A stretch of DNA of 64,000 nt from Rhodoplanes serenus (GCA_945861855.1 CAMAWG010000003.1:1-64000); one strand, 5' to 3'. Shown: positions 51,923 to 60,441, counted from the first letter of the stretch. Made by a program: numbers and translations. The notes: generated by a model from the letters alone, not told the origin.

Positions 51923-52600
51923 ATGCCCAAGCCTCAATCCCACGAGCGTCCATACCACCACGGCGACCTGCGCCGTGCGATCGTCATGGCCGCGCTGGAA
52001 ATCCTGCACGAAACCCAAAGCCTTGAGTTTTCGCTGCGCGAACTTGCCCGGCGAGCGGGCGTCAGCCACAACGCCCCTTACAAGCACTTTGCCGACAAAC
52101 GTGAGCTATTGGCGGCCGTATCGGCGGCGGGGTTCGAGACGCTGACGAAGAGAATGGCCCGCGAAATCGTGGGCCTCGACAATGCTCGCGAGCGGTTGTT
52201 CGCAATGTTGCGCGCTTATATCGACCATGGCGTTGAAAATCCGGCGCTCTACAGCTTGATGTTCGGAGGCCATCTGAGCGGTCCGGAACGTAGCCGCCCC
52301 GCTATCGAACGGGCTGAAGCGGAGAAGACCAAAGCTCTGCTTGCGGGCGTGATCGTCGCCGGAGGTCTGGGACGCGCTATCCCGCACATCTCACGCAACG
52401 AACGAAAAATTGCCGGCGCGATTCTGGCGTGTTGGTCCCTTGTGCATGGTCTCACTCTGCTACTGGCCGATGGGCTCGTCGGACCGAAGAAAAAATCTGG
52501 CGCGCTGGGTGACAGCCTCGTGCAGGGCATTCTGGACGGTCTCGCGGTGGAACTTCCCGCCTTGCCGCCGGGTACTTGGATAGGGCCGCAAGGGTCCTAG
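51923..52600 (+). CDS. TetR/AcrR-family transcriptional regulator
   Basis: The 225-residue protein has an N-terminal TetR HTH (RRAIVMAALEILHETQSLEFSLRELARRAGVSHNAPYKHFADKRELLAAV, about residues 17-67) and a ligand-binding C-terminal domain with the WHG-like block HGVENPALYSLMFGG. It is divergent from the DUF1269-coiled coil-adaptor-RND genes, and three similar operator-like sites lie between. The layout is that of an efflux repressor released by the pump's substrate. The GC content is lower than in most of the window. The inducer is unknown. Confidence 0.93.
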   Translation: MPKPQSHERPYHHGDLRRAIVMAALEILHETQSLEFSLRELARRAGVSHNAPYKHFADKRELLAAVSAAGFETLTKRMAREIVGLDNARERLFAMLRAYIDHGVENPALYSLMFGGHLSGPERSRPAIERAEAEKTKALLAGVIVAGGLGRAIPHISRNERKIAGAILACWSLVHGLTLLLADGLVGPKKKSGALGDSLVQGILDGLAVELPALPPGTWIGPQGS

Positions 52601-52842
52601 CGAAATTTTCTCCACTGTTAGTTCCGAATATCCAAGAACAGCTACCCCGATATTTTCTGCGGTTCGAAATGACGCGATTGGCACAAGGCGAACCTGGTTC
52701 AATGTTCGCTTTGCAGTCGCTATCGGGAGGAAAGCGGACATAACGTGGCCCTTACCCAGCAAGCTCGATTTAGGAGTACACGTCCCGGACTTTTGGAAGG
52801 GTCGGCGGCCGCAAGGGCAGCGCCCAGTGGAGATGAAACGAT

Positions 52843-53778
52843 CTACAACGCCCGCTTTGCGGCCGCGTCGAGCAGCAGCGCCACGAACAATATCAGGCCG
52901 GCGTCACGGTTGGAGCGAAACATCCGCAGGCACGATTCCGGATCGTCGATCTCGATGCGCGCGATCTGCCAGGCGAGATGCGCTGCGAAGGCCAAAAGCC
53001 CAAGCGGGAACACCATGCCCGCGTTCGCGGTCAAGCCCGCAAGCCCGATCAGGATCACCGCCGCGATTGAGAAAATCGCCAGCATCGGCCTGGTCCGCGC
53101 GCCGAACAGGAGCGCGGTCGATTTGAGCCCGACCAGCGCGTCGTCCTCGCGGTCCTGGTGCGCGTAGATCGTGTCGTAGTGGATCACCCAGGCGATCGAC
53201 CCCAAGTAGAGCAGGAACGCGGGCCACTCCAGCGCACCGCGCGCCGCGGCCCAGCCCATGAGCGCACCCCAGGAAAAGGCGAGCCCCAGAAAAATCTGCG
53301 GCCAATAGGTGAAGCGCTTCATGAACGGATAGATCGCCACCACGCCGAGCGAGGCGATGCCGACCGCGATCGCGAAGCGGTTGAACTGCACGAGCACCAG
53401 AAGCCCGGCGAGCGCCTGCAGCACCAGAAACACGGCGGCCGCCTTCACGCTCACCTGACCCGAGGGAATGGGCCGCGAGCGCGTGCGCTCCACGCGCGCG
53501 TCGATGTCGCGATCGACCAGGTCGTTCCAGGTGCAGCCCGCGCCGCGCATCACGATGGCGCCGATCAGCAGCAGCAGGATGTGCCAGGGGCTCGGACCCC
53601 AGTCGCCGCTGGCTGTGGCGGCGAGCGCCGACGACCACCAGCACGGCAACAGCAAGAGCCACCAGCCGATCGGCCGGTCGAGACGGGTCAGCCGGAGGTA
53701 AGGGCGCGCCCACCCCGGCGCGCTGGTGTCGACCCAGTTGCCGGTCGCATCGGCGACGCGTCCGGCTGACCGGCTCAT
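52843..53778 (-). CDS. ubiA: 4-hydroxybenzoate octaprenyltransferase
   Basis: UbiA prenylates 4-hydroxybenzoate in the inner membrane, the second step of ubiquinone synthesis. Membrane helices and both Asp-rich motifs are present: NDLVDRDIDARVERTRSRPIPSG (the NDxxDxxxD motif) and YDTIYAHQDREDD. The N-terminus PYLRLTRLDRPIGWWLLLLPCWW is typical. It has 311 residues. Its ATG overlaps the stop of the upstream proline-rich gene by 4 bp. Confidence 0.96.
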   Translation of the reverse strand: MSRSAGRVADATGNWVDTSAPGWARPYLRLTRLDRPIGWWLLLLPCWWSSALAATASGDWGPSPWHILLLLIGAIVMRGAGCTWNDLVDRDIDARVERTRSRPIPSGQVSVKAAAVFLVLQALAGLLVLVQFNRFAIAVGIASLGVVAIYPFMKRFTYWPQIFLGLAFSWGALMGWAAARGALEWPAFLLYLGSIAWVIHYDTIYAHQDREDDALVGLKSTALLFGARTRPMLAIFSIAAVILIGLAGLTANAGMVFPLGLLAFAAHLAWQIARIEIDDPESCLRMFRSNRDAGLILFVALLLDAAAKRAL

Positions 53779-54533
53779 CGCTGCAGGGCGTTGCCCGTCA
53801 AGGTGTCAAAGGTGCCGCGCCCGGGCTGCTTGGAGGAGGTATCGTCGGCGATGATCGGGCCGCCGAGCGCATCGCTCAGCGTCGGGCCGGGACCCGGACC
53901 CGAGGGCCCGGCGCTGCACACGGCGTTGCGGATCTGGATCGTCTTGGCGTGGTTTCCCTTGATCTGCGGGATGAGCTGCGGGGGCACGCCGCAAAGCTTC
54001 TGGTTGGTCTCAAGGAACTTGACCATCTTGGCCTCCTTGACCGCGAAGCTCTTGAACAGCGGGCACACCTCTTCGCGGGTCGCCTTGCGCTCGCCGGCCG
54101 CCTTGATCCCGGCAGCGCCCTTTTCGACATCCTCGCGAAGCGCGGGAAAGGTCAGGCATACCTTCTGGGCTTCAGAGGGGCCCGGACCGCCGCCACCGCC
54201 AAATCCGCCTTGCACCGGAGCGGAAAAGCCGGCCGGCGCCGAAGCCTGACCTGGGGCTGGGGGCGGCGGAAACGCGGAGCCCTGGCGCAGCGCCGGAGCC
54301 TGCCCCGGGGCAGGCGGAAAGGCGCTGGACGGCTGGGTGCCGGGCGGTGGCGGAAACACGCCGGGCTGCTGAGCCCCGGGCGGAGGCGGAAACACCCCGC
54401 CCTGATTGGCTTGCCCCGAATTGGCCTGACCTGGCGGGGGCGGGAACTGGGCGGCTGCCGGCAACAGTCCGGCCAGAACCAGAACGCATACGCCGGCCGC
54501 TATCCGGTAGCGGGACAAGCGATATGGATTCAT
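53775..54533 (-). CDS. Secreted proline-rich repeat protein with FPPPPG motifs
   Basis: The ATG at 54533 gives 252 residues with a signal peptide (AAGVCVLVLAGLLPAAAQ). The next 75 residues contain about five FPPPPG/FPPAPG units separated by Gln/Ala/Gly. After a Gly-rich linker (GGFGGGGGPG) comes a globular part with four Cys (VCLTF, EVCPLF, KLCGVPP, AVCSAG) and many charged residues. This C-terminal part resembles hypothetical Rhizobiales proteins; no enzyme motif is present. Its stop overlaps the ubiA start (ATGA). The function is unknown. Confidence 0.8.
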   Translation of the reverse strand: MNPYRLSRYRIAAGVCVLVLAGLLPAAAQFPPPPGQANSGQANQGGVFPPPPGAQQPGVFPPPPGTQPSSAFPPAPGQAPALRQGSAFPPPPAPGQASAPAGFSAPVQGGFGGGGGPGPSEAQKVCLTFPALREDVEKGAAGIKAAGERKATREEVCPLFKSFAVKEAKMVKFLETNQKLCGVPPQLIPQIKGNHAKTIQIRNAVCSAGPSGPGPGPTLSDALGGPIIADDTSSKQPGRGTFDTLTGNALQR

Positions 54534-54712
54534 CGTGTCGTCTCCAAGCCCGCCCCCCCTGGGGACGGCTATCAATATCAAGTCCAAGATTCAGGCGATA
54601 GGGCGGCATGATGCACCGCCGCCGCCGGACGCCCCTATCCGGCCGCCAAGGCTCTGGCGCCGCCCCGCCGGGAGGCGTAAGCCGGTCAAAACCTGCCTGA
54701 AGGACTGTTTCT

Positions 54713-55501
54713 TTGCCCCAATACGACTTTCGAAGCCCCCGGCTCTACGTCACGGGCGCGCTGAAGGCCGGCGCGGACCTCACGCTCGACAAGCCGCAGG
54801 CGCACTATCTCCGCAACGTGCTGCGCCTCAAGCCCGGCGACGGGGTGCTGGCGTTCAACGGCAAAGACGGTGAATGGCGGGCCGCGGTCGCCGGCGAGGG
54901 CAAGCGCACCGCGCTGACCTTGCAGGACCAGACCCGGCCGCAGACCGAACCCCGGGACCTGCATTACCTGTTTGCGCCGCTCAAGCACGAGCGCCTCGAT
55001 TACATGGTGCAGAAGGCGGTCGAAATGGGCGTCTCGCAGCTGCAGCCGGTGCTGACGCGCCACACCCAGGTCCAGCGCGTCAATGTCGAGCGCATGCGCG
55101 CGAACGCGATCGAGGCCGCCGAGCAATGCGGCGTCCTTTCCATCCCCGACATCGGCGAGCCCATGACGTTCGCGCGCGCGCTCGCCGCGCGCAAGCCCGA
55201 TCGCCTGCTGGTGTTCTGCGACGAAGCGGCGGACGTGAAGGACCCGGTGGCCGCACTCGCGGCCGCGCGGGAGGCGCCGAGCGCCATGCTGCCGTTGACG
55301 ATGTCCGGCGCAGGCGCCGGGCCGCAGCCCCTGGCGCTGCTAATCGGCCCCGAAGGCGGCTTCGCCGAGGAGGAGCGCGATGCCCTGCTCAAGCAGACCA
55401 ATATCGTGCGGCTGTCGCTCGGTCCCCGCATCCTGCGCGCCGACACCGCGGCGGTGGCGGCGCTGGCGCTGATCCAGGCGGTGCTGGGGGATTGGCGGTA
55501 G
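54713..55501 (+). CDS. rsmE: 16S rRNA (uracil(1498)-N3)-methyltransferase
   Basis: RsmE methylates U1498 of 16S rRNA. It belongs to the SPOUT knot methyltransferases. The 262-residue sequence has the N-terminal PUA-like part (HYLRNVLRLKPGDGVLAFNGKDGEW), QKAVEMGVSQLQPVLTRHTQV, and the knot signature LLIGPEGGFAEEE with LSLGPRILRADTAAVAALALIQ. The start is a TTG at 54713 with AGGA about 9 bp upstream. It is convergent with the MFS gene downstream. Confidence 0.94.
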   Translation: MPQYDFRSPRLYVTGALKAGADLTLDKPQAHYLRNVLRLKPGDGVLAFNGKDGEWRAAVAGEGKRTALTLQDQTRPQTEPRDLHYLFAPLKHERLDYMVQKAVEMGVSQLQPVLTRHTQVQRVNVERMRANAIEAAEQCGVLSIPDIGEPMTFARALAARKPDRLLVFCDEAADVKDPVAALAAAREAPSAMLPLTMSGAGAGPQPLALLIGPEGGFAEEERDALLKQTNIVRLSLGPRILRADTAAVAALALIQAVLGDWR

Positions 55502-55522
55502 CACGGGCGACTCCTCCCGGAG

Positions 55523-56749
55523 TCAGCGCGAGCTCGCCGGCAGCATCGGCCGCAGCACGAGCACGAGCGGAAGCGTCAGCAGGCACATGCCGGCCACCGC
55601 CATGAGCGCGGACGGCACGCCGACCGAGTCGCCCACGAGACCGTAGAGCGCGGGCGAGATCGCGCCGGAGCCGATCGTGCCGGTGTAGAAGATGCCGAAC
55701 ATCCGCGTGCGCTGGGCGGGCTCGACGAGCTCCGGCACCGAGCCGTAGAGCACCGACGAAGTGCCGTTGAGCATGATGCCGATGACCGGCAGCACGATCA
55801 GCGCCGCTTCGAGCGGCAGCGGCAAGAGCGCGAGAATGCCCGCCATGGTCAGCCCTTCGGTCAGGCACACGGTCGCGATCACGCCGATGCGCGCGCCGAT
55901 GAAGGCGCAGACGAGCTTGCCCACGGCGCCGCCGGCAAACACCAGCGTCAGCGCGAGGCCCACGGTCGGCAGGCTCGCGCCTTTGGCGATCAGGATGAAC
56001 GGCAGGAAGATCAGGAAGCCCATGCGGGTCGCGCTGTCGACCATGCCGATCGACAGCAGCACCGAAAAGCCGAACCGGCTGGGACGGCCGCTCGTGCCGG
56101 ACGCCGCGGCCTCGGCTTCGCCGGCCGGCGCCCCGGCGGCTTCGGCCGGCAATCGCGGCGCCAGCCAGAAGATCGCCACGGCCGTGGAGATGCCGACCAG
56201 CCCCATGATGGAGAGCACCGGCTGCCACGGCAGCAGCACCAGCATCAGCGAGGCCGCCGCCGGCACCGACATCTTGCCGATGTCGCCCGCAAAATTGTAG
56301 GTGCCGAGCGCCTTCATCGACCTCGGCCCGGCGAAGGCGCGGGCCACGAGCGCGGAGGCGAGCGGATGCTGGGTGCTGGAGCCCAAGCCCCCGATCAGCA
56401 GCGCCGCCACCAGGGTCCAGAAGCCGATGCTTGCGCCGGCGATCAGATAGCCGATGCCCGACAGCGCGGTGCCGACGGCCAGAACAAGAGGCAGGCCGAG
56501 GCGTTCGGCGAGCAGTGCGGACGGAATCTGGAAGCCCGCCATCGCGCCGGAGTAGCAGGTGCGCAGGAGACCCAGCGCGGCATAGCCGATGCCGAACTCG
56601 GCCTGCCAGAGCGGCAGCATGACGTAGATCAGATCGGTGTAGCCGTCGTGCAGCGCATGCGCGCCGGAGGAAACCCCGATCGCGCGGCGTTCGTCGGCGC
56701 GGGTGGCGACCGCGTCGCCCGGCTGGCCTGAGGCGGCGGCCGTGCTCAT
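55523..56749 (-). CDS. MFS transporter
   Basis: The 408-residue protein has about twelve TM helices, with SSGAHALHDGYTDLIYVMLPLWQAEFG, a fosmidomycin-resistance-like opening, and SSTQHPLASALVARAF, a conserved part of that subfamily. The long cytoplasmic loop is Ala/Glu-rich (PAEAAGAPAGEAEAAASG). The ATG at 56749 overlaps the stop of the MaoC gene upstream (ATGA). A role as exporter or as importer of an acid used by the MaoC enzymes is open. Confidence 0.9.
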   Translation of the reverse strand: MSTAAASGQPGDAVATRADERRAIGVSSGAHALHDGYTDLIYVMLPLWQAEFGIGYAALGLLRTCYSGAMAGFQIPSALLAERLGLPLVLAVGTALSGIGYLIAGASIGFWTLVAALLIGGLGSSTQHPLASALVARAFAGPRSMKALGTYNFAGDIGKMSVPAAASLMLVLLPWQPVLSIMGLVGISTAVAIFWLAPRLPAEAAGAPAGEAEAAASGTSGRPSRFGFSVLLSIGMVDSATRMGFLIFLPFILIAKGASLPTVGLALTLVFAGGAVGKLVCAFIGARIGVIATVCLTEGLTMAGILALLPLPLEAALIVLPVIGIMLNGTSSVLYGSVPELVEPAQRTRMFGIFYTGTIGSGAISPALYGLVGDSVGVPSALMAVAGMCLLTLPLVLVLRPMLPASSR

Positions 56750-57228
56750 GAGCCTGCCTTGCGGCGCTCGACGAAGACCGTGCTGGTGAAGGAGATCACG
56801 GTTTCGCCCTTCTGATTGACGCCGCTGTTGCGGATCGACATCAGACCCCATTCGGGCCGGCTTTTGGAAGTGCGCTTTTCGACGACCTCGGTGGAATAGG
56901 CGACGATGTCGCCGGCATAGACCGGCTTCTGCCATTTCAGCTCGCGGAAGCCGGGCGACGGCCCAAGCTTCGCAACAGGCTCACCGCGCGCGCGGCACGC
57001 GTCGTCCTCGCGGCGCTTGTGCTCGACCATCAGCCGCATCCAGGTCGAGGCGGTGTGCCAGCCCGAGGCGCAGAGCGCGCCGAAATGCGAGCGCGCCGCG
57101 GCGGCCTCGTCGAGATGGAACGCCTGCGGATCGAAGCGCCGCGCGAACGCCTTGATGTCCTCGGCGGTGAAGGTGTGGCGGCCGAGTTCGGCGTGTTCGC
57201 CGACGACGGTGTCGTCCCAGAATTTCAT
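56746..57228 (-). CDS. MaoC-family (R)-hydratase-like hot-dog protein (copy 2)
   Basis: This is a single hot-dog domain of 160 residues: KFWDDTVVGEHAELGRHTFTAEDIKAFARRFDPQAFHLDEAAAARSHFG, where FDPQAFHLD is the MaoC hydratase core with the catalytic Asp and His, then SGWHTASTWMRL and QKPVYAGDIVAYSTEV. MaoC proteins hydrate enoyl-CoA esters. It is a paralogue of the gene just upstream and coupled to both neighbours by ATGA overlaps, so three proteins are translated from one unit. Confidence 0.9.
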   Translation of the reverse strand: MKFWDDTVVGEHAELGRHTFTAEDIKAFARRFDPQAFHLDEAAAARSHFGALCASGWHTASTWMRLMVEHKRREDDACRARGEPVAKLGPSPGFRELKWQKPVYAGDIVAYSTEVVEKRTSKSRPEWGLMSIRNSGVNQKGETVISFTSTVFVERRKAGS

Positions 57229-57728
57229 GACGCGGCCTTCACGCGCCGCCCCAGCATCAGCGACGTGGTCAGGGACATCACCCGGTTGCCGGCCGGGTCG
57301 AACAGCTCGAACTCGAAGCGCACGAAGCCCATGTCGGGCCGGCTCTTGGAGGTGCGGGTGTCGAGCACGGTCGCCCGGAGCCGCAACTCGGCGTCGGGGC
57401 GGACCGGCAGAAGCCAGCGCACCTCATCGACCCCCGGCGCGCCCATCGAGCTGGACCGGCCGACGAAGGCGTCGACGCACATGCGCATCACGATGCAGCA
57501 GAGATACCAGCCGGAGGCCGAGAGCCCGCCCAGCATGGTGTCCCGCGCCGCGGCCTCGTCGAGATGCATCGGCTGCGGATCGAACTCCGCGGCGAACGCG
57601 ATCATCTCCTCGCGCGGCAGGCGGCGGGGGCCGTGCTCGAAGGTGCGGCCCGGCGTGAAGTCTTCCCAAGTCAGTTCAGGCCAGGTCAGTTCAGGCACGG
57701 AGGCTTGCGCTTTCGGCTGAGGTTTCAA
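57225..57728 (-). CDS. MaoC-family (R)-hydratase-like hot-dog protein (copy 1)
   Basis: The protein has up to 167 residues with FDPQPMHLDEAAARDTMLGGLSASGWYLCCIVMRM as the MaoC core and SKSRPDMGFVRFEFELFDPAGNRVMSLTTSLMLG at the end, parallel to copy 2. The start is uncertain: the track uses a TTG at 57728, while a GTG at 57698 is possible. Near the N-terminus the motif PELTW is doubled (PELTWPELTW), from a 15-bp period direct repeat at 57670-57696. Copy 1 heads the MaoC-MaoC-MFS unit. Confidence 0.87.
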   Translation of the reverse strand: MKPQPKAQASVPELTWPELTWEDFTPGRTFEHGPRRLPREEMIAFAAEFDPQPMHLDEAAARDTMLGGLSASGWYLCCIVMRMCVDAFVGRSSSMGAPGVDEVRWLLPVRPDAELRLRATVLDTRTSKSRPDMGFVRFEFELFDPAGNRVMSLTTSLMLGRRVKAAS

Positions 57729-57893
57729 CCGTTAGAAACCGTGGCGCGCGGCGCGTCAACCGCAAGCCTGCGCGATCCGCCGCAATAACGGCGGGAATTG
57801 AACATGATTGTCCATTCAGGATTGTTCATTCTTGCTAAACTTATCGCTTACCAAACTGCCCCGCACGGATCGTCGCGACGGGAGGACCCAAAG

Positions 57894-58184
57894 ATGTTCA
57901 GCTTCCGCGACCTGTTTCAGTGGGAACGCTTCGTCACGCCCTCGATTATCAAGCTGTTCTTCTGGCTGGCAATCGCCATCATCGTGCTGTTCGGGCTCTC
58001 GGCCATCGCATCCGCGGTGCAGATGATGGCGGTCAGCGCCGGCGTCGGCGTTTTCATGCTGATCGGGGCGTTGCTCGGCGTGACGATCGGAATTCTGTTC
58101 GCGCGGATCGTCGCCGAGTTCGTCCTGATCGTGTTCCGCATCAACGAGCACCTGGGCGCCATCCGCAGCCGGGGCGATCTTTAG
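57894..58184 (+). CDS. DUF4282-type small membrane protein
   Basis: From the ATG at 57894, with GGGAGGA 7 bp upstream, the product has 96 residues. It begins MFSFRDLFQWERFVTPSIIKLFFWLAIAIIVLFGLSAIASAV and has a second TM helix (VGVFMLIGALLGVTIGILFARIVAEFVLIVFRINEHL). The pair of helices and the ending FRINEHL fit DUF4282. The function is unknown. It precedes the GreA/B-like gene by 7 bp, so the two are probably cotranscribed. Upstream lie two 12-bp direct repeats. Confidence 0.85.
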   Translation: MFSFRDLFQWERFVTPSIIKLFFWLAIAIIVLFGLSAIASAVQMMAVSAGVGVFMLIGALLGVTIGILFARIVAEFVLIVFRINEHLGAIRSRGDL

Positions 58185-58191
58185 GGCAGGC

Positions 58192-58656
58192 ATGAGCCGG
58201 GCATTCGTCAAGGAAGACGACAGTGGCGGGATCGAGCCGCTGCCCGACCGGCCGATTTCCGAGCATCCCAACATCGTGACGCCGGAGGGCCTCGCGGCCA
58301 TCGAACGCATCGTGGCGAAACTGCAGGAACGCCATGCCGCGGCATTCAAGGCGGAGGACCGCGCGGCGCAGAGCGGGGTCGCGCGCGATCTGCGCTACTG
58401 GAGCGCGCGGCGCGCCAGCGCCCAGGTGCTCAAGGCCCCGGACGCGCCGTCGGAGGCCGCCTTCGGTACGACGGTGACGATCATGCGCGACGACGGCCGC
58501 AAACAGATTTGGCGCATCGTCGGCGAGGACGAGGCCGATCCCGCGAAAGGCACTTTGTCCTTTGTGTCGCCGGTGGCGCGGGCACTGATCGGCAAGCGCG
58601 TCGGCGACGTTGTGCGCGCCGGCAATTCCGACGCGGAGATCGTCGATATTTCCTAA
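58192..58656 (+). CDS. GreA/GreB-family transcription elongation factor-like protein
   Basis: The 154-residue protein has the arrangement of Gre factors: an N-terminal helical coiled-coil part (EGLAAIERIVAKLQERHAAAFKAEDRAAQSGVARDLRYWSARRASAQVL) and a C-terminal FKBP-like domain (AAFGTTVTIMRDDGRKQIWRIVGEDEADPAKGTLSFVSPVARALIGKRVGDVV). The first 30 residues (MSRAFVKEDDSGGIEPLPDRPISEHPN) match the GreB-like variants of alphaproteobacteria. Gre factors stimulate transcript cleavage by stalled RNA polymerase. Its stop overlaps the end of the convergent ychF by 4 bp. Confidence 0.9.
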   Translation: MSRAFVKEDDSGGIEPLPDRPISEHPNIVTPEGLAAIERIVAKLQERHAAAFKAEDRAAQSGVARDLRYWSARRASAQVLKAPDAPSEAAFGTTVTIMRDDGRKQIWRIVGEDEADPAKGTLSFVSPVARALIGKRVGDVVRAGNSDAEIVDIS

Positions 58657-59759
58657 GTGTTGAAGCGGAAGTGCATCACGTCGCCGTCGGCGACGACATA
58701 CTCCTTGCCTTCCAGCCGGAGCTTGCCGGCGTCGCGCGCGCCGGATTCACCACCGTACTTCACGAAGTCGTCGTAGCCGATGGTCTCGGCGCGGATGAAG
58801 CCGCGCTCGAAGTCGGTGTGGATCACGCCCGCGGCCTTCGGCCCCTTGGTGCCCTTGGTGATGGTCCAGGCCCGCGCCTCCTTCGGACCCACCGTGAAAT
58901 AGGTCACGAGATGCAGGAGGTCATAGCCGGCGCGAATAAGCCGGTCGAGGCCGGTTTCCTTCAGCCCGAGATCGGCGAGGAAGCTCTGGCGTTCCTCAGC
59001 CGGCAGCGCCGCGATCTCCGACTCGATCTTGGCCGAGATCACAACCCATCCCGCGCCTTCCTTCTTTGCGAGTGCCTCGACTTTTTCCGACAGGGCGTTG
59101 CCGGTCGCAGCCGAGCCCTCGTCCACATTGCACACATAAAGCACCGGCTGCGCCGTCAGCATGCCAAGCTGATGAAACAGCGACTCCTCCTCGGGCTTGC
59201 GTTCGACGAACCGCGCCGGCTTGCCCTCGCGCAACAGCACGAGTGCGCGCTTGATTAGATCGAGCGCCACCTTGGCGTCTTTCGCCTCCTCGCCGCTGCC
59301 CTTGGCCTTTTTCTCAAGATTGTCGACACGCTTCTCCAAACTTTCGAGATCCGCGAGCATCAATTCGGTCTCGACCGTCTCGATATCGGCGACCGGATCG
59401 ATCCGGCCATCGACGTGGGTCACGTCGTCGTCCTTGAAGCAGCGCACCACATGGGCGACGGCGTCCACCTCGCGGATGTTGGCCAGGAACTGATTGCCGA
59501 GCCCCTCGCCCTTCGAGGCGCCGCGCACGAGCCCTGCGATGTCGACGAACGACAGCCGCGTGGGAATGATCTGCTCGGACTTGCCCAGCTTCGCCAGCGT
59601 GTCGAGCCGCGGATCCGGCACCGCCACCTCGCCGACGTTCGGCTCGATGGTGCAGAACGGATAGTTCGCCGCCTGCGCCGCCGCGGTCTGCGTCAGCGCA
59701 TTGAAGAGCGTCGACTTGCCGACATTGGGCATACCGACGATGCCGCATTTGAAGCCCAT
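58653..59759 (-). CDS. ychF: Redox-regulated ATPase YchF
   Basis: YchF is an Obg-family P-loop ATPase that binds the ribosome. The G1 loop GMPNVGKSTLFNAL is at residues 8-21, and VCNVDEG replaces the NKxD of GTPases, giving ATP specificity. FVDIAGLVRGASKGEGLGNQFL is the switch II region, and the C-terminal TGS domain (LLHLVTYFTVGPKEARAWTITKG, HTDFERGFIRAET) ends the protein. It has 368 residues. It usually follows pth directly, but here a toxin-antitoxin pair is inserted between the two genes, ending 9 bp before the ychF start. Confidence 0.97.
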   Translation of the reverse strand: MGFKCGIVGMPNVGKSTLFNALTQTAAAQAANYPFCTIEPNVGEVAVPDPRLDTLAKLGKSEQIIPTRLSFVDIAGLVRGASKGEGLGNQFLANIREVDAVAHVVRCFKDDDVTHVDGRIDPVADIETVETELMLADLESLEKRVDNLEKKAKGSGEEAKDAKVALDLIKRALVLLREGKPARFVERKPEEESLFHQLGMLTAQPVLYVCNVDEGSAATGNALSEKVEALAKKEGAGWVVISAKIESEIAALPAEERQSFLADLGLKETGLDRLIRAGYDLLHLVTYFTVGPKEARAWTITKGTKGPKAAGVIHTDFERGFIRAETIGYDDFVKYGGESGARDAGKLRLEGKEYVVADGDVMHFRFNT

Positions 59760-59768
59760 GAGATTATT

Positions 59769-60221
59769 TCACCTGGAAAAACTGAAATTGGGATCGAGTT
59801 TGAAGGGGCTGACAATGGTCATGTCGCCCACTCGGTGCTCGTGTTGCATATCCTCGCTGAAAAACAAGCCGCAATGGGCAAGCGATGCAGAAGCCAGCAA
59901 CATGCAATCCCACCAACTGTAGCCGTACCGATCCCCGATCGCCCACGCGGCTTGGGTGGTGAAAAAATCGTAGGGAGCGGTGCAAAACTCGCTCAAGAAA
60001 CCGACGAAACGTCTCACCTCATTGACCGTCGCGACGCGGCGCCTTACCGCGAGCACGTGGTAGCACTCGTTTAGACTTTGCGGGCTGAGCACCAGAGTAT
60101 GGTCCTTGACGATCTGCCTCAGCAAATCCGCCCCGCGCTTTTGCTTTTCCGGCTCCGTCGGATCGATCGCGTAGACGAGTAGATTCGTATCGACGAAGCA
60201 GTTCGTCTTCCCGTTCTGCAT
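59769..60221 (-). CDS. PIN-domain toxin (VapC-like)
   Basis: The PIN domain opens CFVDTNLLVYAIDPTEPEK (first catalytic Asp at about residue 10), has SPQSLNECYHVL with the conserved Glu, and ends YSWWDCMLLASASLAHCGLFFSEDMQHEH with the acidic pair. All four acidic positions of an active PIN nuclease are present. The ATG at 60221 gives 150 residues; the track start at 60275 is too far upstream. It lies downstream of an RHH antitoxin and 9 bp before ychF. Confidence 0.87.
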   Translation of the reverse strand: MQNGKTNCFVDTNLLVYAIDPTEPEKQKRGADLLRQIVKDHTLVLSPQSLNECYHVLAVRRRVATVNEVRRFVGFLSEFCTAPYDFFTTQAAWAIGDRYGYSWWDCMLLASASLAHCGLFFSEDMQHEHRVGDMTIVSPFKLDPNFSFSR

Positions 60222-60441
60222 AGAGCGCCTCGCGTCCGGGCCACGCCTTGCCGGCGCCGGGGAAACCCGGGCCACTCAGAAACCTCTCCAGCATAGCCAA
60301 CTTGTCCGGCTCGTTCGTTCGTTTGCACCGTTCCGCCAGCAGATCGGCCACGAAGCGCGACAAGCTCTTATCCGCCTTGGCGGCCTCGATCCGCGCTCGG
60401 TGCGCGAGATCGTCGGGCAGCGTGATGGTGACGTTTTTCAT
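60019..60441 (-). CDS. Ribbon-helix-helix antitoxin with C-terminal reading frame overlapping the toxin gene
   Basis: The N-terminal 40 residues, MKNVTITLPDDLAHRARIEAAKADKSLSRFVADLLAERC, are an RHH/CopG-type DNA-binding domain typical of VapB-like antitoxins. The first 80 or so residues are the likely antitoxin (ending about KAWPGREALYAERE). The frame then has no stop for another 60 codons, running to 60019 and overlapping the toxin ORF by about 203 bp, with an unnatural-looking Arg-rich tail. Either the native stop has been lost by a mutation or a small indel, or the long form is real. The long ORF is the form the sequence gives. Confidence 0.72.
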   Translation of the reverse strand: MKNVTITLPDDLAHRARIEAAKADKSLSRFVADLLAERCKRTNEPDKLAMLERFLSGPGFPGAGKAWPGREALYAEREDELLRRYESTRLRDRSDGAGKAKARGGFAEADRQGPYSGAQPAKSKRVLPRARGKAPRRDGQ

